The notes under the pieces: generated by a model
What the model saw: the letters and a program-made list of their open reading frames with translations, nothing else
Told to the model about the DNA's origin: nothing
The model's database searches: none
Translations under genes and position numbers: made by a program
In this document: positions 10,561 to 19,152 of the stretch, piece by piece
How positions within the stretch are numbered: the stretch's first letter is position 1
Layout of the letters: each line of letters opens with the position of its first letter
Source of the DNA: Adiantum capillus-veneris
Lineage: Eukaryota; Streptophyta; Polypodiopsida; Polypodiales; Pteridaceae
Reading direction: 5' to 3'
Assembly (NCBI GenBank): GCA_014529385.2
Contig: CM043945.1
Span: 144,577,741-144,641,740 of the forward strand
Length of the DNA: 64,000 bases

Positions 10561-12014
10561 AGTGAGCTAGTAACACATAGTCTATTGCCATAGAGAAGAT
10601 AACCATCTTGTAAAGTAAATGGTCCTCTTTCTTCCCTAATGCAAGAGTTGAAATCACATCTCTAAAATCGGGATCAATAGCATACTCATCTATCATAGAA
10701 GATAGATCATTGTTAGTTGCTATGGAAACCGCATTCACTCTCGGCCGTCTTGAGAGTGCATCGGCTACTTAATTATTCTTGCCAACAATGTGAGCAATAT
10801 GAAAATGAAATTGCAAAAGGAAATTTGCCCTCCTCATTTGTTTGTCGGAGATCTTGGTCTGTGTCATGAAGTACTTAAGACTTTGGTGATCCGTTTGCAG
10901 AATGAAAGGAGTCCCCAATAAATAGTGCTTCCATGAGTCTAAGGCATGTAGAATTGCGAGGAGTTCCTTTTCATATATGCCCAGAGCTTACTCAACAGGG
11001 TCGAGCCTTCAACTTTCATAGGCTATGGCGTGCCCTTCTTGGAGCAAAACAGCTCCAAGGCAATCACCACAAGCGTCACATTGGACCTCAAATGGCTTTG
11101 AGAGATCCGATAGTGTAAGCATAGGTTGAGAGATAAGCTTTTCTTTAAGCTTTTCAAAAGCATTGTTCTCCTTGGCAGACCATATATACCTAGCGTTTTT
11201 CTTGGTTAGGTCATGTAATGGTCCCGCAATTTGTGAGAACTTTTCTATGAAGCGTCTATAGTATGCACAAATACCTATAAAGCTTATTAGTTCATGAAGA
11301 TTCCTTGGTTTAGGCCATCCTTTTATTACCTCTAACTTTGATGAATCCATTTGGATGCCATCTTGAGAGATAATGTGACCTAAATACTAAATCTCTTGTA
11401 AGAAAAATTCACTTTTCTTTCGATTAACATAAACTTTATTCTCTCTTAGAACTTGAAATATTACTTGGAGGTGTTGCTTGTGTTCGTTTAATGAATTAGA
11501 GTAGATGATGATATCATCAAAGAACACTCTAGTAAAGGTTCGGCGAGGCCTGAATAGCTTCTCCATCAAGTGGTTGAATGTGGCTGGTGCATTGGTCAAG
11601 CCAAAAGGCATGACAATGTATTCGTAAAGACCAAACGTAGTGGGAAATGAGGTCTTTACAATGTCTTGATCAACTATCCTTATTTGATGATAGCCACTTT
11701 TTAGGTCAATCCTACTGAAATAGGTGGACCATTGTAGCTTATCAAATAGGTCTTCTATCCGTGGAACGGGAAACCTATTCTTGATAGTGATCCGATTTAA
11801 TGCTCTATAGTCGACACACATACGATATGTGCTATCTTTCTTTTGCACTAATAGCACAGATGAGAAAAATGGAGATGAGCTAGACCTAACCATGCCCTTT
11901 TCAACTAACTCATGCACTTGCCGCATAATCTCTTCTTGTTGAGCTTGAGAAACTCTATAAGGAGGTTTATTAGGTGGTGAACTTCCTGGAAGAAGTTCAA
12001 TTGCATGGTCATCA
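10561..12014 (-). pseudogene. Element E reverse transcriptase and RNase H
   Basis: RT occupies 12014-11387, with K-K-D-S-T-Y-R-M-C-V-D-Y, D-L-K-S-G-Y-H-Q and the catalytic box V-F-F-D-D-I-I-I-Y-S (F-F-D-D where most relatives have Y/F-x-D-D). A stop at 11387 separates it from 11350-11009, the connection and RNase H start (D-A-C-G-D-C-L-G-A-V-L). RNase H continues in broken frames to about 10740, ending in an A-D-A-L-S-R motif, followed by the linker 10738-10547. The solo LTR at 12020 removes continuity with protease. Confidence 0.85.
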
Positions 12015-12019
12015 TTGCC

Positions 12020-13649
12020 TGTCATAAAATCTAATATCTAACCAACCCAAATGATTTTCTCATATTAAATTGATCACTTAATGTGGGAGAATAAACGGGA
12101 ACAAGTGTTAAGATATAGATATGTGTTTATAGATCTATCTCAACACGGGGCCAATGGTAAAGGGGCCCAAAAGGGAGATGGTCTATCAAAGAGCAAGGCT
12201 AACCAATGGAGCATAAGACCTTAGGGTTAGCTTCATTGAAGACCTCCAATAAATGTGTGTAAAAGTCCTTTGACCTTAGGTAAGCTAGGGCTGAGCTTGA
12301 GGTGGGAACCCGGCCCAAGCTCGATGTGCTTGTCCTGCTTGAGGTGCTTGTCATGCTTGAGGTGTTTGTCATGCTTGAGGTGCTTGATTAAGATGCTTGA
12401 GGTGCTTGACTGGCTCCATGCTTGAGGTGCTTGACTTGCTGCATGATTAAGGTACTTGAGGTGCCTTGAGAAGCTTGCCTGAGATGCTTGTGGGAACACC
12501 CCCTAGTTCAAGTGCTTTGTCATGCTTGGTGAGTAAGGTGCTTGATCACCTAAAGTCAAAAGCATTCCTACAAGAGGGGGGGCAAGCCCTTTTCCTAGGG
12601 GCTAGAGAGAGAACACCCACTCACACACACAAGGGAAGCCCCAACTTGAAGAGGCAGCAAGGACACATGTCAGGCCCCTACCCATGTTACCTTCATGTGT
12701 TGCTTGAAGCCTATTGGCTAAGCTTCAAAGGGGTCCAATGATAAATTACATGAATTATCTAATTGTTTTAGCATTTATCTAGCCCTCTCTCTCAAAAAGG
12801 AAAGGGGGACACTTGTCTCAAGGCTACCCCTACTGCTTGTAATGCCTCCTGCTCATGATTGGCTAGGCCTGGGAGGGTCCAATGAGCTTCAAGCATGAGC
12901 TACAAGGGGGGGTCGACCCAAGCTAGCTAGGGGCTTGCTTGAGGGGTATACTCACTCACACACACTGACAATCACTCTCATTGTGTGCTATGCAAAAGGC
13001 AAGAGCTCCCTCTCCAAGCAAGTAGAGGTGGAGAGCCTACACCAACACTCTTGGCTATGGAGTGCAAATCCAACCAAGAGCCATGCTTCAATGCTTGAGC
13101 TTGTCATCTCCTTCTTCTTCATTACTATGCTATTATGTATGCTAGCAACAAGAGTATGATAAGTGAGGAACTAGTTCTTTCTCCTATGAAATGTTTCTTC
13201 TTCCTCTTCCCTACCCTCATTCCCTGCTAGCTCTCTCCACCTTCGAAGGTGTTTGAGGTCTTGGGACTGAGGCTTGGGACAATTAAAGCTTTCTTCAAGT
13301 TCATGTTATGCTATGATTGTGATGCATGAAGCTTTCCATCTTCATTGCATCACCTAGGTCACAAGGAACACAAAGAATGTATTGTAACAAGTCTCTCTTA
13401 ATGGGAGAAATCATAATACAAATGCCTATTGGAGGGGGGACCGGCTCCACATAAATCCGGTCCTCAACTGTTGTCATGTTCTCTAAATTCTCTCTCTTGC
13501 AAAAGTATTGTTCATCCCAAGTTAACTAATTGCTATGATTATGTTGCTATCTTCAATTATGTCTACCCGCTATGCTCACAAAGTTATTTCTCGAAAGTAT
13601 TCTCATTAATTTCCGCTATTCTCAAGTTGAATAGGCTAATTCCATTACA
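12020..13649 (+). mobile_element. Solo LTR of the element E family, opposite orientation
   Basis: 1630 bp beginning TGTCATAAAATC and ending CCATTACA, flanked by the 5-bp target duplication TTGCC (12015-12019 and 13650-13654). The start and end align with the two ends of E's own 5' LTR (16114-17683) read on the other strand. The insertion point lies between protease and RT of E, and the reading frame is interrupted exactly at the duplicated bases. It contains two ATTGG/CCAAT pairs (12713-12739, 12858-12883) and a private minisatellite. A single LTR with a duplication implies LTR-LTR recombination after insertion. Confidence 0.9.
12337..12465 (+). repeat. Minisatellite of GCTTGAGGTGCTTGTCAT units
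   Basis: About six units of 18-25 bp based on GCTTGAGGTGCTTG, within the solo LTR. I do not find the array in the 5' LTR of element E, so it looks like a local expansion. Confidence 0.8.
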
Positions 13650-14280
13650 TTGCCTCGTTTAGGAGGTAGCTCACAAGGGATGTCGTCAATAAAGACATCT
13701 TGAAACCCCTTGAGAAAATTGGATAGCTCTAATTCCTTATGGTTGTTTATATTTTCTTTTGCTAAAGCATTAGGTTCATTTTGAGAATCTTTAACAAAAA
13801 TCATGTACACGGAAATGGAGCTCTTTATTGACTTGTTAAAAGCTTGCATATGTACAATGGGTATGGTGTTATCCATTTCCTTAGCATCTATGTACATATC
13901 TTTTTCCCTAAACCTAAAATAGATTCTTCTTTTAGGAAATTTAACATTGGCAGCCATGCGATCAAACCATGGTGCCCCTAGGATTACATCCTCGTGCTTG
14001 AGAGGGGAGATAAAGAAGCCCTCTTTGTCCACATAGCTTTGGACATGGAGCCTCAATTTCCCGATTAAGGGAGTGACTGAAGCTTCTTGCCCCTTGAAAG
14101 CACCATCTACGGGTAGGACATCTCCCATCTCGTAAGCTTGTATGCCTAGCTTGGTGGCCAACTCTATGGATATGAAATTGTGAGTAGAACTAGGGTCAAA
14201 GAGAATAAAAGCATCATGTTCTCTTACCTTTCCAAGCATTGCATAGAGGAGATCCTTTGTGGTGAGTTTCCTCCTCTTGG
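13650..14280 (-). pseudogene. Element E aspartic protease region
   Basis: The minus-strand frame shows the retropepsin core with F-D-P-S-S-T-H-N-F-I-S. The usual catalytic triplet D-S-G/D-T-G is altered to D-P-S, so activity is doubtful. It is followed by D-V-I-L-G-A-P-W-F, the conserved end of the protease fold. The frame runs on to the solo LTR junction, where it is cut. Confidence 0.8.
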
Positions 14281-15706
14281 ATTTTGACCAAGGTAGATCT
14301 AGGAGGTTCATGGCGGGTGTTCTTTTGGAGACAAGCGCGGTACACATGCCCTTGCTCGTCGCACGTGAAACAGTGGTTATCCTTGCAATAACGTTCAAGC
14401 TCTTCAGGAGAGATTTTGTTTTTACCTTTGTAAACTCCCTTCTCTTTAGCTTTGTTGGAATTGGAAATTGATTCGAGAAGCCACCATAGTATGGTGTATG
14501 ACCGCGGATATGGTGCGTGGCCTTTGGGAGTTGACATACTCCGCCATTTCCCGCACAAAATTGTTGCTTTTGCTCTCCAAAATCCAACTTTTTGAAGACA
14601 GTGGCTTTAAGTTGTAGGTCCCAAAACTTGTCTACATATTTGTGAATGGATTCGTTGGGAGAGAGCTTCAGGATTTGCCATTCGGTGAGTACTTTGTCTT
14701 TGGCATCGGTGGCCAAAAACTACTTCATAATGGAAGCTCTTAAAGCTTTCCATGTTCGTGGAGCTTCACTGTTGGCCCGTAGGCTAGATCACCATTGTCT
14801 GGCGGACTTTTGAAAGTGCATAGCTACATGGCGTAGCTTAGAGGACTCCGTGAAGCCCTCATCTCCAAACGCCGCATCAAACTGTTGGATAAAGGCCAAG
14901 ACTTTGTGCGTAGCACCAAAGGTGTCATCGTAGGTAAGGAAAGAGATGCTCTTCCCTCCCTCTTTGAACTTCTTGAGCTTGGACGACCTCTTCCACACGG
15001 CATAGGATTTCCTATGACCTCTCCTTTTTGATGGTTCAAAAGTTGCACCATCACTTTCTTCAGAGGATGAAGAATTTGAGGAAGATGGAGAAGAGGGTGA
15101 CCTCTTTCTCGCCTTTTTCTTGCCTTGATCTTCTTTGTCTGCACCATCACTTTCATAAGAGGAAGAGGATGAAGAAGAGGGTCTCCTCTTTCTCGCCTTT
15201 TTCTTCTCTTGCCTTTTGTCATCCCTCTTTGAATTATGGTGTGGAGAAGTCTGCGATGGTCTTCTCTGTTTTGAAGGTGATGGAGAGCGTTTAGCCCACC
15301 GTCTTCGTGGAGCCATCTCCGATGAGGTGGCAGGAGACTCACTTCTTTTTCGTTCCTTCGGTGGGGGCTCTTGAGTTCTCCTTTGAGAAGGAGATGCATC
15401 ATCAAGAAGCAAATTTCTGAGCCCTTCGTATGGATCCTCTTCTTCTTCCCGAATCGGAGAGAGGCCTCTTTTGGAAGCCTCACAAGGAGGCTTCCTAGGT
15501 ACTCTCTCGTCATGGTGGGGAGCTTTGAGAATCCCATGAGCACGAAGCTACCGTTGCACTTCACTTTGGAGAGATGGATTGCCCATGGCTTGTTGAAACC
15601 TAGAAACAAGATAGTTAACAAGCATAGGGGCATTATTAGTAGCTTGCTCATTAGCAGAATCAAAGTTATCAACATTAATTTCACTCTCTTTACTATTGTC
15701 AACCAT
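14213..15706 (-). pseudogene. Element E gag with SR-like N-terminal region and zinc knuckle
   Basis: The ATG at 15706 opens a gag frame broken by in-frame stops at 15548-15550 (TAG), 14789-14791 (TGA) and 14720-14722 (TAG). Each is explicable by one C-to-T or G-to-A change from Gln or Trp. The N-terminal third (about 15310-15010) is rich in Arg/Ser and Ser/Asp-Glu and holds two copies of a K-K-K-A-R-K-R module followed by a poly-Ser/E-S-D-G tract. A retrotransposon gag domain follows (W near 14790). The zinc knuckle C-F-T-C-D-E-Q-G-H-V-Y-R-A-C lies in another frame (14214-14558). Confidence 0.8.
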
Positions 15707-16100
15707 TCTAACAACTTTTAGGTGTAAACTTTTTAGGTGTACTTTGGCACTTCAAGACCTAGTTGCTACTCCTCTTTACCCCTTCAGAAAAATCACTCAA
15801 GCTACTGTACCCGTGGCTCGAATACCATTAATTGCAAGGAATAGAAGAGAGGGTCGTTCATCACCAAAACAACACCAAGCTTCTAATAGCTCAATAGTGG
15901 TTAAGCCATAGGCAAGCCCCGTAGGACTCCACTATTAAGACCATAGCTCTCGACTGTGATGCCCCGTTATCTGCACAAAGGCACGCGCACTGCAAGGCTG
16001 AAAAATCCCCATTCTACTTACTCAAATGCAATTATTAGTACCAACCACTTATAGCTAGCTTGAGGACCTCCCTTCTTGAGCAAGAATAGAGAAATCTTGT
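15707..16100 (-). other. Element E leader between primer-binding site and gag
   Basis: About 390 bp with no conserved frame. It is the untranslated leader expected between the primer-binding site and the gag start. Confidence 0.6.
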
Positions 16101-16112
16101 GCTCTGATACCA
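16101..16112 (-). promoter_or_regulatory. Primer-binding site of element E (initiator Met tRNA)
   Basis: GCTCTGATACCA on the plus strand, i.e. TGGTATCAGAGC on the minus strand. This is the standard initiator-Met primer-binding site, one base inside the LTR end at 16114. Confidence 0.9.
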
Positions 16113-16113
16113 A

Positions 16114-17296
16114 TGTATCATTTAATGGCCTAGTAACTTGTGTGTAGCGGAAAATAGCATGAACATAGTGAGCATTTCATTAGAATAGATTCCTAATGAG
16201 AATAACAAGAGTGCTTGGGTGGAGAGAGCAACAAAAAGTATAACACCTAGTTAGATAGCATGAACAATACTTCAAAAGAGAGATTGACAACAGTTGAGAA
16301 CCGGATTTACATGGAGCTGGTCCCCCCTCCAAAAAGGCTTTGTATCATGGTTTCTCCCATCAAGAGAGACATTTTACAATACAATTCTTGTGTTCCTTCA
16401 ATACTAGCTAGTGCAATGAAGATGGAAACTTCAAGCACTAAGCAAAACACTTATTAAACACAGCATCAATTCCCTCACTGTCTCAGACCCAAGACCTCAC
16501 ACACCTTCGAAGATGGTGAGAACTAGCGGGCTATGAGAGTAGATTGAGAGGAAGAAGGAGTAGTCTTATGAGAAAGATGTACATCTCCTCACATAATCAC
16601 TCATATTAGCATAGCATAGCTTAGTAATTAGCATGGTAGAGGAGATGAGCATGCATTGAAGCCTGGTTCTTGGTTGGATTTGCATCACAAAGCCAAGAGT
16701 TGTTGGTGTAGGCCTCCCTTCTCACAAGCTTGGCGTAGGTGATAAGCTTTCCATTAAAGCTTGAGAAGGAGAGAGAGAGAGTCTTCTTGCTTCACACATG
16801 GACTAGTGTGAGTGTGTATGCCATAATGCCTTGAGAAAATCAGCCCCCTCTCTCTCTTGGTCGACCCATCTTTCTATTTGCTCATGCTCACACCCTATTG
16901 GACCTCTCCAGGCTTAGCCAATGGAATTTCAAGAGCATAAGTGATAGCCTTCTGACATGTGTCCCCCTTTCCCCTTTTGTGAGAGGTTTAGGTAATTAAT
17001 TAATGCAACTAAACTCTCATTGGACCCCTTTGTCTCCTGGCCAATAGGAATCAGGCAAGCCATTGGGCTGCTGAATGCTCATTGGACCCCTTGGGAGACT
17101 GTCCAATAGTCTTCTAGAGAGCTTAATTCCTATTGGTTCTTTTATTAAGTTTTTAAAAATTAATTAAACTAGATTTACTCGAGCCTAATTCTCATTGGTC
17201 CACCTCCATGGCCATCCAATAGGATTTGAGTACACCTTGTGGACATCTGGCTAGGGAGCTGACATGTGTCCCTCTTTCCCTTTGTGTAAAGGAAGC

Positions 17297-17331
<35 letters not shown>

Positions 17332-17683
17332 TCTCTCATCCCCTACTTCTAGGGCTCGCCCCCTCCTATGTAGGGATTATAAAGACTTTTTTTTACACAC
17401 ACTAAGCATCCAATTTTCCTAGTGTTTGACCTTTGGACACAACCTTTGAATTTTGGAACCTTAGCATTTTGGAAGTCTTAATGGACTGAACCTTAGCGTC
17501 TTTTTAAGCCCATTGTTGCACATTGCTCTTTTGCAGATGCCCCCCCCTTTGGATCCCTACTGTGGCTGATATGCCAACTTAACCAATATTCTAGCTTTTT
17601 CTCCCCTGGAACTTCCCTATATTAGATGATTAGTTTAACATGAGAAAATCATTTGGGAGAATTAGATATTAGTTATTATGACA
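16114..17683 (-). repeat. 5' LTR of element E
   Basis: About 1570 bp. The minus strand starts TGTCATAATAAC and ends ATGATACA. The start matches the truncated left LTR (8755-8864), and both ends align with the solo LTR at 12020-13649. It contains a (GT)n run at about 17297-17329 and four ATTGG/CCAAT pairs between 16897 and 17220. It abuts the interrupted copia gag at 17684. Confidence 0.9.
16897..17220. promoter_or_regulatory. Array of paired ATTGG/CCAAT boxes in E's LTR
   Basis: Four ATTGG...CCAAT pairs with starts at 16897/16918, 17019/17041, 17081/17103 and 17194/17216 (spacing 21, 22, 22 and 22 bp). Additional single ATTGG words lie at 17062 and 17132. CCAAT is the NF-Y recognition core. 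Use as a U3 enhancer is inference; hairpin formation is an alternative role. Confidence 0.55.
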
Positions 17684-18090
17684 GTCCCCATCCAATCTGT
17701 CCTCAGAGCAAACATCTTGGACACATCTGTGTTGTTGTGAGCCATGGCGAATGTTGCACCTGATGTGAACACTGCTTGAAAAGAGGAGAAACAAAGTTGG
17801 AACAACACGTGCTATATAGCACCACCCATAGAAGACTGTAAGGGAACTGCTATGCAAAAAACGACACCAACAAAAATTTTGCACAAATGACAAAATTGCA
17901 TGTAGTGGAAACGGAGGCCGAGATGAGCCCGAATCAAAAATCTGAGCAAACCAAACACTATGAGCCCACACAAAATATGTGTTGACTTGCTGAGACTTGC
18001 CAAAGCTCATAGAAATTGGAGAAAGAGCATGCATAAGCTAGAGTTGATGGTGACTAAGCCCGAGAGGACACAACCTGCTCTGATACCAAT
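17684..18090 (-). pseudogene. Copia element 5' part: primer-binding site, leader and gag start
   Basis: The gag ATG at about 17745 (M-A-H-N-N-T-D-V-S-K) runs 20 codons to the junction with chromovirus E at 17684. The primer-binding site is GCTCTGATACCA at 18077-18088 (minus TGGTATCAGAGC). The leader between them is about 330 bp. When gag resumes at 8754, the middle of the domain is missing, so about 200 codons were lost together with most of E's 3' LTR. Confidence 0.8.
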
Positions 18091-18404
18091 TGTTGGAATT
18101 AGGGTTGCATGAAAACACACACAACTTGGAGACGACGAAAGAAGATTAAGACACACAACAGAGTGTGTATTACTTAGAAATATAAGATATCCCTAGAGTG
18201 ATCGGTGTATATACAGTGCACGGGGAAAACAACTAGCGAGGAAGAAAGAGCCCCGGTGGTCCTAATTGTGTTCTCACGCACGTCGTCTCCATCAATGTGA
18301 AGTGTACAAGTTGAGATGCAAACCGAACGTCCCTTTTCCTTGGAGAGGCACCTCGTTAATTTGAGAAGCTACAACTAATTGACCCCGTCTTTGAAATTTC
18401 CACA
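18091..18404 (-). repeat. Probable 5' LTR of the copia element
   Basis: Begins TGTTGGAATTAGGG on the plus strand, two bases outside the primer-binding site, so the inner edge is certain. The outer edge is proposed at TTTCCACA (18404), which gives an imperfect TGTTGG/CCACA terminal pair and a length of 314 bp. The left LTR is lost, so no second copy or target duplication confirms the outer edge. Confidence 0.55.
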
Positions 18405-18483
18405 AATTTGAGGGGTATTTTGGTAAATTTCCCTTTAAAAAATCAATTTAGGCACAAGGAATGGTTTTCAAATGTAGGGATAG

Positions 18484-18642
18484 CCAATGGTTTGGGGCAG
18501 AAGCGAGGTCCACATCGTGAGCTCCACCAGCAGAGGGTTTCCTCTGCTGATTCAGCCAATTGGATAGGAAAGCGAGAAGCTGTTAAAGAACACCAGCAAG
18601 CATAGCGTCTCTTGTCCTTAACATGTCTCGCTTCATATAAAG
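18484..18642 (+). promoter_or_regulatory. MRF core promoter: CCAAT boxes and TATA box
   Basis: TATA box CATATAAAG at 18634-18642. Upstream are CCAAT at 18484-18488 and the palindrome CCAATTGG at 18556-18563. A start about 30 bp below the TATA box, near 18665-18675, would give a short first exon ending at the donor at 18702/18703. The copia LTR ends only about 230 bp upstream of the TATA box. Confidence 0.6.
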
Positions 18643-18702
18643 AGCTCGCTCTCACCCTAGCCTCCATCGCACTCTAAGTTTCGGCAAATCTCGGGTATTC
18701 AG

Positions 18703-18713
18703 GTGAGCAGAAC

Positions 18714-18784
<71 letters not shown>

Positions 18785-19127
18785 CACGCACACGCACGCC
18801 CACCGTACTACTCACTACCGCGTACACGTTCTTTTATCTTTTGCAGCATTCTTGCCAAGGTTTTCTGCTTCCTCGCCGTCCTGCCTGCTCTTAAGGGTTC
18901 TAGGCGACTGGTTAAGTAATCAAGAGTTTAATGCCATTCCTTTGTTATTGCTTTGCCTCTACATATGCATTTTAGTTCAAACTATCTCCTCCCCCCCCCC
19001 CCCCCCCCCCCCCCGCCCCCTTCGCCCCCTTTTTTTTTTTTTTGCTGCTGCTGCATCTTCTTGAGCTGGGGTCTTTGAGTTATTTCGAATTTCTCTGATG
19101 GTCATCATGGTGGTGTGCTTGTTGCAG
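18703..19127 (+). other. 5' UTR intron of the MRF gene
   Basis: Donor AG|GTGAGC at 18702/18703 and acceptor TTGCAG at 19122-19127. The next exon starts 25 bp before the ATG. The intron holds (CT)n followed by (CA)n (18715-18783), a poly(C) run of about 30 near 18987-19014 and a poly(T) run near 19030. A leader intron is common in plant housekeeping and regulatory genes. The splice sites are inferred from sequence only. Confidence 0.55.
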
Positions 19128-19152
19128 CATTTTTTATATTTACCAAGAAGGA

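Larger units (their letters stand above)
8755..17683 (-). mobile_element. Element E: chromodomain Ty3/gypsy retrotransposon inside copia
   Basis: A minus-strand element with a full 5' LTR (16114-17683), primer-binding site, gag, protease, RT, RNase H, integrase, chromodomain, polypurine tract and a truncated 3' LTR (8755-8864). It interrupts the copia element: copia gag starts on its right (17745) and resumes on its left (8754). A solo LTR of the same family splits its pol. Domain order PR-RT-RH-IN-chromodomain identifies a chromovirus. The 110 bp of LTR shared by both ends differ at about five sites. The left target duplication cannot be read because the 3' LTR is cut short. Confidence 0.9.

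Noticed and set aside
14824-15714. 296-codon minus-strand frame and plus-strand frames at 15028-15721
   Set aside because: Shadows of the E gag frame that starts at 15706; the gag frame has the recognisable domain.
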